DNA from: Actinomycetota bacterium
GTDB lineage: Bacteria > Actinomycetota > Humimicrobiia > Humimicrobiales > Humimicrobiaceae
Direction: 5' to 3'
Length of the DNA: 20,921 bases
NCBI GenBank assembly: GCA_023475715.1
Contig: JAMCVO010000118.1
Location: forward strand, 1-20,921
Under the pieces are notes generated by a model that had not been told where the DNA came from, did not search any database, and saw only the letters and a list, made by a program, of their open reading frames with translations. Position numbers and translations under genes: made by a program. Of this stretch, positions 14,938 through 20,921 are shown piece after piece (positions within the stretch are counted from its first letter, which is position 1; every line of letters begins with the position of its first letter).

Positions 14938-15330
14938 ATGATAAAAATAAGAAAGAAGAATGAAATGGTTATAAAAAAACTAACCCCTGAAGAGGAAAGA
15001 GTGATTATCAATAAGGGTACGGAACCGCCTTTCAGCGGAAAATATGATAATTTTTTTGAAGATGGCACCTATGTTTGTAAACGGTGCGGGACATCCCTTT
15101 ATCTTTCTGAAAGCAAATTCCATTCAGGCTGCGGGTGGCCAAGTTTTGATGAAGATATTAAAGGGGCTGTAAGAAGACAGCCAGATTCAGACGGCAGAAG
15201 AATGGAAATTGTATGTTTGAAATGTGGAGGTCACCTTGGCCATGTATTTGAAGGTGAAAATTTTACTCCTAAAAATACAAGACATTGTGTCAATTCCCTT
15301 TCAATAGACTTTAAACCAAAAAATAAATAG
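14938..15330 (+). CDS. msrB: Peptide methionine-(R)-S-oxide reductase
   Basis: MsrB reduces methionine-R-sulfoxide in oxidised proteins. The protein has [10 protein letters not shown] at the start of the domain and [10 protein letters not shown]. The structural zinc cysteines are C47/C50 and C93/C96. The [10 protein letters not shown] core (61-70) contains C65, and the catalytic C117 is in RHCVNS. Length (130 residues) is that of a stand-alone MsrB. Two starts are possible: ATG 14938, or ATG 14965 with AAGAAG nearby, giving [11 protein letters not shown]. The shorter is closer to the family. It is divergent from the zur operon and shares the palindrome-containing region, so zinc or oxidative control is conceivable. 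A terminator follows immediately. Confidence 0.95.
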   Translation: MIKIRKKNEMVIKKLTPEEERVIINKGTEPPFSGKYDNFFEDGTYVCKRCGTSLYLSESKFHSGCGWPSFDEDIKGAVRRQPDSDGRRMEIVCLKCGGHLGHVFEGENFTPKNTRHCVNSLSIDFKPKNK

Positions 15331-15362
15331 CCCAAGAGCGTTTAATTCTCTCTCAGGCTATT
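15326..15362 (+). terminator. Hairpin terminator after msrB
   Basis: AATAGCC (15326-15332) pairs with GGCTATT (15356-15362); an inner AGAG/CTCT pairing extends the stem. It includes the msrB stop codon. A T-rich stretch follows only after about ten bases, so efficiency is uncertain. Confidence 0.6.
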
Positions 15363-15403
15363 ATATAAATTAGATTTTTAAAGAAAATCAATCAGGCTCA
15401 TCG

Positions 15404-15422
15404 CATCTTATGTTTTAAGATG
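15404..15422. repeat. Short hairpin downstream of the secreted-protein gene
   Basis: CATCTTA (15404-15410) and TAAGATG (15416-15422) form a 7-bp stem with a 5-base loop, 20 bases beyond the stop of the minus-strand gene at 15442. It may be that gene's terminator, although no strong T-run follows. Confidence 0.4.
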
Positions 15423-15441
15423 ATGTAGTTGACCTTGCCAT

Positions 15442-16008
15442 TTAAGTCTGGTTGTCATTGGTTTCAGAGTTTCCCTCTATCGTATAAGTTCCTTCTCCGG
15501 CAAGAAACACAAGTCCCCTGCCTTTAGCGTGTAACGTCAAATTCTCACCAAAATAGTTGATAATGAACCCGCCACCTTTAATTTCTGCGTCTCCCTTAAA
15601 TCCATAATAAATCCATGTGTTGTCTTTCAACTGAACTACCCCGCCGTAACCAGTGACTTTTTTGTCAATATCGCCTTGGAGATCTCTTATAATCAGGACT
15701 CCATTTCCTGAAATCGTTATGATACCTTCGTCGGATTTATCAGTTCTACCTTTAATCCTGATTGCACCCTTGCCTTCAGCATCCAGAGTCCCTTGCCCTC
15801 TTAATTTTATAACTTTCTTATCTCCCCAGGATCCATTAATAGTTATATCTGTATTTTGGTTGCTGTCTGCAGCAACCAGATAGCTGCTAATTGCAGTGTT
15901 ACCTGAACTTGTGTCCGGAGTCTGTCCAAAAGCCAGAGACGGAACAGCAAGCATTACAGTTATGATCACAACTACAGGTAATGTAACTTTTAAAAATTTC
16001 TTTAACAT
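15442..16008 (-). CDS. Small secreted glycine-rich beta-strand protein of unknown function
   Basis: I do not recognise this 188-residue protein. It has a classical signal peptide: MLKK, a hydrophobic core to about residue 26, and a likely cut after A-F-G28. The mature part is built of short alternating beta strands and G-x-G turns: L-R-G-Q-G-T-L-D-A-E-G-K-G (about 69-81), then I-T-I-S-G-N-G-V-L-I-I-R-D-L-Q-G-D. Further strands include G-F-K-G-D-A-E-I-K-G-G-G-F and L-H-A-K-G-R-G-L-V-F-L-A-G-E-G-T-Y-T-I-E-G. This looks like a beta-helix or beta-sandwich. There is no membrane anchor, cysteine or obvious catalytic residue. GGAGGTGGGAA precedes the ATG. It lies downstream of a regulator/kinase pair on the same strand, with its own upstream region carrying TTTACA repeats. 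It may be that system's output or ligand partner. Confidence 0.85.
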   Translation of the reverse strand: MLKKFLKVTLPVVVIITVMLAVPSLAFGQTPDTSSGNTAISSYLVAADSNQNTDITINGSWGDKKVIKLRGQGTLDAEGKGAIRIKGRTDKSDEGIITISGNGVLIIRDLQGDIDKKVTGYGGVVQLKDNTWIYYGFKGDAEIKGGGFIINYFGENLTLHAKGRGLVFLAGEGTYTIEGNSETNDNQT

Positions 16009-16104
16009 TTCCCACCTCCAAAGTACTAATATTTTTTTATTTTTGAAATTTTCGCTTTACATGGGTAATTATTCATCATATGTGTGAAGTTTTATTTAAG
16101 GAAA

Positions 16105-16121
16105 TGTAAAGTATCTGTAAA
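16105..16121 (-). promoter_or_regulatory. TTTACA-N5-TTTACA direct repeat upstream of the secreted-protein gene
   Basis: Read on the minus strand, TTTACA occurs at 16121-16116 and 16110-16105, 11 bp apart, about 100 bases before the start at 16008. A third copy in the opposite orientation lies at 16056-16061. This matches the general design of the Bacillus PhoP box, TT(A/C/T)ACA repeats at about 11-bp spacing. The adjacent OmpR/PhoB-family regulator is the obvious candidate binder. A TATGAT -10 candidate follows about 30 bases further down. Confidence 0.5.
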
Positions 16122-16142
16122 ATTTATTATTATCTGGGATCT

Positions 16143-17573
16143 TTATATTGGGATTTCAAACTTAAAAGTATTGATTTTGCCTGAAGTTTTAAAATTTAAC
16201 CTGGCACCGAGAATACCCGAAATTTTTTTCGCTATTGCAAGGCCAAGCCCAAAACCTTTGATGTTTTTGAAGTCATATTTTTTTGACCTGTAAAACAAAT
16301 TAAATATTTTATCTTTTTCATCTTCTGAAATTGCATAACCCTCGTTGGCAACCGAAAGGGTTATAAAATTTTCATTTGAATTTATGTTTACTACAATTTC
16401 AGAATCAGGGGTTGCATATTTTATTGCGTTATTTATCAGGTTTGAAAGAATTGTTTGCAGAAGGTATTTATCACTGAACAATTTTAGGTCTGGCTTTAAA
16501 TTAGTAAACTTACTGATTCTAAGGTTATTTTTTGTACATTCGGGTTCATAAAGTTTAAGCAAGTCATCTACAGTAGATTCAATATTTATTTCTTCTTTTG
16601 ATAATTCGACAATTTTATTTTCTATTTTTGAAAGCATTAACAGGCTTTCAGTCATATTTTCCAGATCCTTTGTTTTATTTATAATAATTTTTATTGCATC
16701 ATCTATTTCTTGCTGTGTAGAATAAACACCGTCATTTATGCCTATTGCATATCCATTTATCGAAGTAAGCATATTTTTAATTTCATGTGACAGCATATAG
16801 GTAAAATCTTTTAACGAATCCTGGCTTTTTTGAATTTTATTTTTCATTACGTTGATATTTCTTGCCAGTGCATTTATTTCTTTATAACTTTTTATGTCTA
16901 TATTTTCACCGTAATCACCATTCGATATCTTGCTGACAGATTTGTTTAATTTTAAGATTGGTTTTGAAATATTATTGCCAAGCATGATTCCGGTTATGAT
17001 TGAAATTAACGCAGCAATAATAAATATAAAAATTAAATTCATAAAATATCTGACAGGGGGAATTGTAATTTCATTACTCTTTTTAAAAAATAATGAATAA
17101 TATTCTCCATCATCCAGAATGAATTTATTGACTGAAACATAATATTTATTGCCGGCTATTTCAAAATCCATCAATTTTGACGAATTATTTCTTATACTTT
17201 TTAGTATTGGAAGAGTAAAAAATCTGCCAATCTGTCTTTTTGAGAGAAGTAAGTCCTTAAAATTGCTGCCAGGAAGGCCCAACGGGTTCAATAATATATC
17301 CAGATTGGCATCGATTATTGCTATTTTGGTACCAATAATATTTTCCAGTTTTTTTATATTTCCCGAATCTTTGATAAAATCCAGTAATTCTTTGTTATTA
17401 TTATAATTATTCTCTATAAACAAGATAAATTTGTTATTTTGTACGGCAAGCTCCTGCAGTTGTATGTTACGGTTATTATTTACAAATAGTTGAGTAAATA
17501 TAAAGGCAGTAATGAAAATTATTACGAAAAGTGTTATTGCTGTAATAAAAATTATTTTATTTTTCATTTTCAA
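16143..17573 (-). CDS. Membrane sensor histidine kinase with variant catalytic motifs
   Basis: The 476-residue protein has helices at about 7-29 and 178-200 around an extracytoplasmic domain of about 148 residues, which is Asn/Lys-rich. HAMP (about 200-252), HisKA with H263 in LSHEIKNMLTSI, and a HATPase domain follow. The N box is L-I-N-N-A-I-K-Y (about 379-386) and the G2 box is GFGLGLAIA (440-448). Two deviations stand out. The H-box proline is Met (H-E-I-K-N-M), and the G1 box reads V-A-N-E-G-Y-A-I rather than D-N-G-x-G, as in the N-x-G variants of VanS/PhoR-like kinases. It is probably still active. The TTG start at 17573 overlaps the regulator stop as TTGA, with AGGA six bases upstream; ATG at 17567 is an alternative. 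Confidence 0.92.
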   Translation of the reverse strand: MKMKNKIIFITAITLFVIIFITAFIFTQLFVNNNRNIQLQELAVQNNKFILFIENNYNNNKELLDFIKDSGNIKKLENIIGTKIAIIDANLDILLNPLGLPGSNFKDLLLSKRQIGRFFTLPILKSIRNNSSKLMDFEIAGNKYYVSVNKFILDDGEYYSLFFKKSNEITIPPVRYFMNLIFIFIIAALISIITGIMLGNNISKPILKLNKSVSKISNGDYGENIDIKSYKEINALARNINVMKNKIQKSQDSLKDFTYMLSHEIKNMLTSINGYAIGINDGVYSTQQEIDDAIKIIINKTKDLENMTESLLMLSKIENKIVELSKEEINIESTVDDLLKLYEPECTKNNLRISKFTNLKPDLKLFSDKYLLQTILSNLINNAIKYATPDSEIVVNINSNENFITLSVANEGYAISEDEKDKIFNLFYRSKKYDFKNIKGFGLGLAIAKKISGILGARLNFKTSGKINTFKFEIPI

Positions 17574-18301
17574 TTTAAGTCCTGATTATGGTTGAGCCTG
17601 TAACCTACAGACCAGATAGTCTCTATTAAGATTCCACCAGGATCCCCTATTTTTTTTCTTAGTTCCTTGATATGGACATCAATTGTTCTTGATTCTCCCA
17701 TATAATCAAATCCCCAGATATTTTCAAGAAGTTTTTCTCTGCTGATTACTATATTTTTATTATTAATCAAATAAATTAAAATATTGTATTCCTTATTGGT
17801 TAATTTTACTTCAATACTGTTTCGATTAATTCTTCTGGCTTCGGGGTTTATCTCCAAATTAATCAACTCATTTTTTGAAGTCCTGAAAGATATTTTTATT
17901 ATTTCGTCACACTTTAAAGATGAATTTTTATTTGAATAAGTTCTTCGCAGAATTGCCTTAATTCTTGCTATAAGTTCCTTTGGATTAAAAGGCTTGGTAA
18001 GATAATCGTCTGCACCTACTTCAAGACCTACTATCTTATCTATATCTTCGCTTCTGGCAGTTAACATGATTATCGGAACAGTGCTTATTTTCCTTATCTC
18101 TTTGCAAAGCTCTATCCCGCTTATATCAGGAAGCATAATATCAAGAACTATGAGCTGAAAGTCCTTTTTTTCTTTGCTAATTGAATCAAGTGCCAGTTTA
18201 CCATTTTTTGCACTTTCAACTTCAAAGTTTTCCTTGGTTAAAAAATCACTTATTAATTTCCTGATTTCTTCTTCATCATCAACAATAAGAATCTTTTCCA
18301 T
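17570..18301 (-). CDS. OmpR/PhoB-family response regulator (second system)
   Basis: The receiver domain (about 1-120) has D8-D9 acidic residues, phospho-acceptor D54 in IVLDIMLP, the T of MLTAR and the K of LTKPF. The C-terminal winged helix (about 140-238) contains LTNKEYNILIYL, the W-G-F-D-Y-M-G-E-S-R-T-I-D-V-H-I-K-E-L-R-K-K-I recognition region and a T-I-W-S-V-G-Y-R-L wing. It overlaps the kinase start and heads an operon with it. No clear ribosome binding site precedes ATG 18301. By subfamily and by the TTTACA repeats before the secreted-protein gene, it could be PhoP/PhoB-like. No phosphate transport gene is present in the window to confirm this. Confidence 0.94.
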   Translation of the reverse strand: MEKILIVDDEEEIRKLISDFLTKENFEVESAKNGKLALDSISKEKKDFQLIVLDIMLPDISGIELCKEIRKISTVPIIMLTARSEDIDKIVGLEVGADDYLTKPFNPKELIARIKAILRRTYSNKNSSLKCDEIIKISFRTSKNELINLEINPEARRINRNSIEVKLTNKEYNILIYLINNKNIVISREKLLENIWGFDYMGESRTIDVHIKELRKKIGDPGGILIETIWSVGYRLNHNQDLN

Positions 18302-18470
18302 ATAACTTATAACCGGTAATAATATTTTTAATTAGCCTTCCAGAAACCTGATACTGAAATAATATAATTTGAATCTATAATAGTAGATAGGTTAATATAA
18401 AACAACAATACTTCCCGGCCTCTGACTTTTAATGACAAGATGTTATTAAATATTTTCTTCTAATCTTTTA

Positions 18471-18490
18471 TTTCTTTAAATTTCTTTAAT
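18471..18490. repeat. Tandem 10-base repeat TTTCTTTAA(A/T)
   Basis: TTTCTTTAAA (18471-18480) is followed directly by TTTCTTTAAT (18481-18490). A weaker third copy may precede them. It lies about 170 bases upstream of the second response regulator. Its role is unknown and it may be a slippage product. Confidence 0.45.
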
Positions 18491-18728
18491 ACATGATTGG
18501 TAATGACCAAAGCAGCCGGCATAAGTATCCTAGTGTCATGTCAACATAAATATATTTGGTAATTACAAAAATTTAATGATATTTTTGCCATCCCCACATC
18601 ATAATTATTTCTTATTTAAGGATTATATTATTTTTATATTTAATATTTTTTATATTGTAACAATTAAATGATAGAAACGCTTGACAAGGTCAATAGAAGA
18701 GTGCAGTATTATATATTAACAAAAATGC

Positions 18729-18760
18729 CTATGCGGGGGTTATGCATAGTAACAAACCTC
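18729..18760 (+). ncRNA. Candidate H-type pseudoknot RNA upstream of the methyltransferase
   Basis: CTATGC (18729-18734) pairs with GCATAG (18744-18749). The loop bases GGGGTT (18736-18741) can pair with AACCTC (18755-18760), forming a compact H-type pseudoknot. Downstream ACTATG (18791-18796) can alternatively pair with CATAGT (18745-18750), so mutually exclusive folds exist. Small riboswitches use this architecture, but I cannot match it to a known class. Confidence 0.3.
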
Positions 18761-18793
18761 ATTTAAAAAGGAAAATTTAAGAAGAAAAATACT

Positions 18794-18835
18794 ATGTCTG
18801 AGCAACCTGCCAGAAATGCACAAGATAAACTCTAA
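18794..18835 (+). CDS. Possible 13-residue leader peptide before the methyltransferase
   Basis: ATG at 18794 opens M-S-E-Q-P-A-R-N-A-Q-D-K-L and stops at 18835, 11 bases before the methyltransferase start. AAGAAG lies about nine bases upstream. The ATG falls inside the alternative pairing segment of the candidate leader structure. It may be a regulatory uORF, a remnant of an older N-terminus, or chance. Confidence 0.3.
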   Translation: MSEQPARNAQDKL

Positions 18836-18846
18836 TTAATTTTAAG

Positions 18847-19467
18847 ATGGATGAAATTATAAAAACCAAAAAAAAATATAATCGAAATGCAAGATTTTAT
18901 GATTTAGTAGAACTGCCGATGGAAAAGTTACTTTATTCCAAATGGAGAAAAAAATACTTTTCCCCTCTTAAAGGAAAGATTTTAGATGTAGGAATTGGTA
19001 CGGGAAACAACATTGGATACTATGCTGATCCCATTGAAGTTATTGGAATAGATTTTTCCGAAAATATGCTAGAGAAAGCTAAAAGGAAGTTGACAAAATC
19101 AGGTAAAAATAATATTACTTTAAGGCTTATGGATGTTGAGAGTTTGGACTTTGGGGATAATTTGTTTGACTATGTCATAACCAGCAGTGTTTTTTGCTCT
19201 GTTCCCAATCCCATAAAAGGTCTCATGGAAATAAAAAGAGTTCTAAAACCTGAAGGAAAACTTTTAATGATAGAACATGTTTTAAGTAAAAAAAGATTTA
19301 TCGCATTTTTGGAAAATTTATCCAATCCTCTTTTTAGATTTATAACCGGAGCAAATATAAACAGAGATACCGGACAAAATATAATAAAATCCGGAATGAA
19401 GATAATAAAAGAAAGAAACTTGGCTTTGTTTGATGTTTTTAGGTTATTTGAAGTTAACAAAAATTAA
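18847..19467 (+). CDS. Class I SAM-dependent methyltransferase (UbiE/phospholipid methyltransferase-like)
   Basis: The 206-residue protein has SAM motif I, ILDVGIGTGNN (45-55), acidic motif II V-I-G-I-D-F-S-E-N-M-L (about 64-74), D-V-E-S-L-D-F motif III and a V-L-K-P-E-G-K-L-L-M-I-E-H-V block. A C-terminal region follows with N-P-L-F-R-F-I-T-G-A-N-I-N-R-D-T-G-Q-N-I. That N-R-x-T region is common in methyltransferases annotated as phosphatidylethanolamine N-methyltransferase-like or of unknown substrate. It is not a duplicate of the menaquinone enzyme at 2285-2977, because the F-G-I-R-N motif is missing. The ATG has only a weak AAG before it. The long structured leader upstream suggests conditional expression. 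The substrate cannot be determined. Confidence 0.88.
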   Translation: MDEIIKTKKKYNRNARFYDLVELPMEKLLYSKWRKKYFSPLKGKILDVGIGTGNNIGYYADPIEVIGIDFSENMLEKAKRKLTKSGKNNITLRLMDVESLDFGDNLFDYVITSSVFCSVPNPIKGLMEIKRVLKPEGKLLMIEHVLSKKRFIAFLENLSNPLFRFITGANINRDTGQNIIKSGMKIIKERNLALFDVFRLFEVNKN

Positions 19468-19549
19468 CAAATTTTTTTAGAATAATGCAGAGCCGGCTAG
19501 AAAAAGTCGGTAAGACAGTCATGTTTGTCTTCAATTCCAAATCGGGGCA

Positions 19550-20668
19550 CTACACCTTTGCTCCCGGCGGGTCGGCGACTCCTCCTGGCGGTAAGAAATC
19601 CGGCAGATCAAGACGTGCCACACCAATCCGGTTGTCAGCCATCCCATAATAGACGTCGTAGCGGTCCGGTGAGCCAATATCATCGCGCCGGTCGATGCTG
19701 GTGGGAAACACTACGTTGGCAATGGTCCCGCAGCGTTCCTGCGGACGCATCGGAGTCAACACCGGCTCCACCGAACGATAAAGAAGAGAATGCGGATGCT
19801 CTTTAGAGAGCACCATCACCCCGGCCGAGTAGCGCAACTGATTTCCGTCGCTGTCCGGCTCTACCATTTCGCTAACGCCATGGTAAATGATCAGCCAGCC
19901 ATGCCGGGTTAGGATTGGCGGAGTGCCGCCGCCTATTTTGAGCCGCTCCCAGGGCGACACTGGAGCAGCCAGCCGGTGATGCGAGGTAAATGGGCCGAAC
20001 TGATCTGGTCTATGTCCTTCTAAAGCCATCGGACAGTAGGAAATCCAGATGCTTTCCCGTTCGAGATCAACCTCACGGGAGCCAGGGTTGCAGCAGGTTT
20101 CCTCCGGACGAGTGCCGGGAAAAAGTGGCCGGTGGAGAATCGCAAGTTCTAGTTTCCCTGATGGATTAGGAATAGCAACGGGGAAGAGGCTGGAATCCTT
20201 ATTATCTATACCGTTGAACTCTATCCCGTTATACGGCGCGAAGGTAGCTAATCCCAAGCGCTGCCAGTGGAATAAATCCTCCGATACGGCCAAGGCAATC
20301 CGTGGGCCTCGGGTCGAAAATGCCGTGTAAGTCATCATGTAGCGCCGAAGTGGTTCAACAAATGTGATACGGGGATCCTCGCATCCGCCGCTACTGTCGG
20401 ACCGCCACTCATAATCGGCTTCCGGCTCCAATGCGATGCCGAGCCTCTCGATTCCTGACGGATCGCCGGCTTTATTGAACCGTACTTGTGCAATGCCGAT
20501 GCGAGAGTAATTGCCCCGCGAGACAAGCCGTGGGAACAGGTAAAGCTTACCATCAGGACCACGAACAGCAGCTGGATTCAAAACGCCTTCAATCTCCTGG
20601 GGATTACCCGGATCCGGCTCCATCACCAACCCCAGGCGATGCAACATAAATCCACGTTGAGTGACCAT
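19550..20668 (-). CDS. GH130-like glycoside phosphorylase/hydrolase in a GC-rich island
   Basis: The 372-residue protein looks like family GH130, five-bladed beta-propeller enzymes that phosphorolyse or hydrolyse beta-mannosides. Landmarks in order are E-G-V-L-N-P-A-A-V (27-35), the SGGCEDPRI block with D98, NKDSSLFP (156-163), GGGTPPI (246-252) and YHGV (262-265). The C-terminal GTIANVVFPTS and V-Y-Y-G-M-A-D region completes it. D98 corresponds to the conserved catalytic-type Asp of the family; the exact substrate and phosphate use cannot be told. No signal peptide is seen, so it is cytoplasmic. Base composition is sharply different from its neighbours (39 of 60 bases G/C at 19561-19620, versus 18 of 60 at 20701-20760), indicating recent transfer. 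ATG 20668 has GGAAG about ten bases upstream. An ORF resembling a glycosyltransferase start lies divergently at the right edge. Confidence 0.85.
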   Translation of the reverse strand: MVTQRGFMLHRLGLVMEPDPGNPQEIEGVLNPAAVRGPDGKLYLFPRLVSRGNYSRIGIAQVRFNKAGDPSGIERLGIALEPEADYEWRSDSSGGCEDPRITFVEPLRRYMMTYTAFSTRGPRIALAVSEDLFHWQRLGLATFAPYNGIEFNGIDNKDSSLFPVAIPNPSGKLELAILHRPLFPGTRPEETCCNPGSREVDLERESIWISYCPMALEGHRPDQFGPFTSHHRLAAPVSPWERLKIGGGTPPILTRHGWLIIYHGVSEMVEPDSDGNQLRYSAGVMVLSKEHPHSLLYRSVEPVLTPMRPQERCGTIANVVFPTSIDRRDDIGSPDRYDVYYGMADNRIGVARLDLPDFLPPGGVADPPGAKV

Positions 20669-20881
20669 CTTTTAAACTTCCACTTCAGTATTTATAATAG
20701 GATAATTTTTTCTCTCATAATTGCTTCTATTAGAAAATTTTGGGATGAACTGGGACATACTTTTTATAAATTGCTAAAGGAAATCCGTACATCTCAAAAA
20801 ATAATGCTACTATAAAATCTGCAAAAACCCAAGTGGTCTCCATTCATATCTATTTTTATTTTTAGGTTGTAAAAAAACTCA

Positions 20882-20921
20882 ATGAAAAATACAAATATTA
20901 AAATATTAATAATAACTGCTG
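20882..20921 (+). CDS. Start of an ORF running off the right edge
   Basis: ATG at 20882 opens M-K-N-T-N-I-K-I-L-I-I-T-A with no stop before the edge. The K-I-L-I-I-T-A strand after a short polar start resembles the first beta strand of GT4-type glycosyltransferases, but 13 residues are too few to assign. No strong ribosome binding site is visible. Base composition is again AT-rich. Confidence 0.4.
   Translation, partial: MKNTNIKILIITA

Larger units (their letters stand above)
18302..18846. other. Long non-coding region between the second two-component system and the methyltransferase
   Basis: About 545 bases contain no convincing long gene. They hold the divergent promoters, a tandem 10-base repeat (18471-18490), a TTGGT/ACCAA hairpin near 18497-18510, and a forward TTGACA near 18681 with TATTAT about 20 bases on. 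Nearer the methyltransferase lie a potential pseudoknot (18729-18760) and a 13-codon ORF. The length and the structured end suggest a regulatory leader for the methyltransferase gene. Confidence 0.6.

Noticed and set aside
18525..18560. TTGACA on the reverse strand near 18544 as a promoter for the second response regulator
   Set aside because: No acceptable -10 element lies at the proper distance, and the start codon is over 200 bases away.
18781..18835. Resemblance of GCAACCTGCC to part of a SAM-I riboswitch
   Set aside because: The other conserved SAM-I elements (such as the AGAG/GGCCC and AAGGTGC segments) are absent, so the similarity is a short chance match.
19490..19535. Small hairpin AAGACA/TGTCTT after the methyltransferase as a terminator
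   Set aside because: The stem is only 6 bp and has no T-run. It lies at the composition boundary, so it is not a convincing terminator or an insertion-element end.
19525..19806. Forward ORF of 93 codons in the GC-rich island
   Set aside because: It is antisense to the GH130-like gene; the GC-rich sequence lengthens all frames. No family features or ribosome binding site.

Overview
The window is about 21 kb of AT-rich bacterial chromosome. Intergenic regions are almost pure A/T, and start codons are mixed ATG, GTG and TTG. The gene set is a lipoprotein-type zinc uptake system, a BlaI/M56 pair, a bactofilin, menaquinone- and cobalamin-pathway enzymes, and OmpR-type two-component systems. This fits a low-GC bacterium with Gram-positive-like (clostridial or deep-branching) regulation. 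I cannot assign a phylum from sequence alone. No rRNA, tRNA, CRISPR array or transposase was recognised.

Layout. Positions 1-288 (-) hold the start of an FTR1-type iron permease running off the left edge. Positions 542-2977 (-) hold ubiE/menG, cobT and cobO; cobT and cobO overlap. Positions 3082-5086 (-) hold an apparently frame-disrupted small membrane protein, an HD-GYP c-di-GMP phosphodiesterase with a membrane sensor region, and a SpoIIM-like membrane protein. Positions 5087-5568 are a divergent A/T-rich control region with a strong promoter and a perfect hairpin. Positions 5569-7801 (+) hold a BlaI-type repressor, a short M56 (BlaR1-like) membrane peptidase without a penicillin sensor, and a bactofilin preceded by a 28-bp perfect palindrome. 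Positions 7849-9911 (-) hold a response regulator/histidine kinase pair, divergent from an HtrA protease at 10301-11554 (+). Both sides of that divergent region carry 11-bp-spaced CTTTAA repeats, suggesting a CssRS/CpxRA-like envelope-stress circuit. Positions 11675-14729 (-) hold zur-znuA-znuC-znuB, with two palindromes placed exactly on the predicted promoter. msrB (+) lies divergently at 14938-15330.

Positions 15442-18301 (-) hold a second response regulator and histidine kinase, followed by a small secreted glycine/beta-rich protein of unknown function. Its upstream region has a TTTACA-N5-TTTACA direct repeat resembling a Bacillus-type Pho box. Positions 18302-18846 are a long non-coding stretch with a potential H-type pseudoknot and a 13-codon leader ORF before a SAM-dependent methyltransferase (+). 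Positions about 19485-20680 form an abruptly GC-rich island holding a single GH130-like glycoside phosphorylase/hydrolase (-), very likely acquired horizontally. A further ORF begins at the right edge (+).

The least explained parts are the secreted protein with its two-component system, the structured leader before the methyltransferase, the broken small ORF ahead of the HD-GYP gene, and the GC-rich GH130 island.
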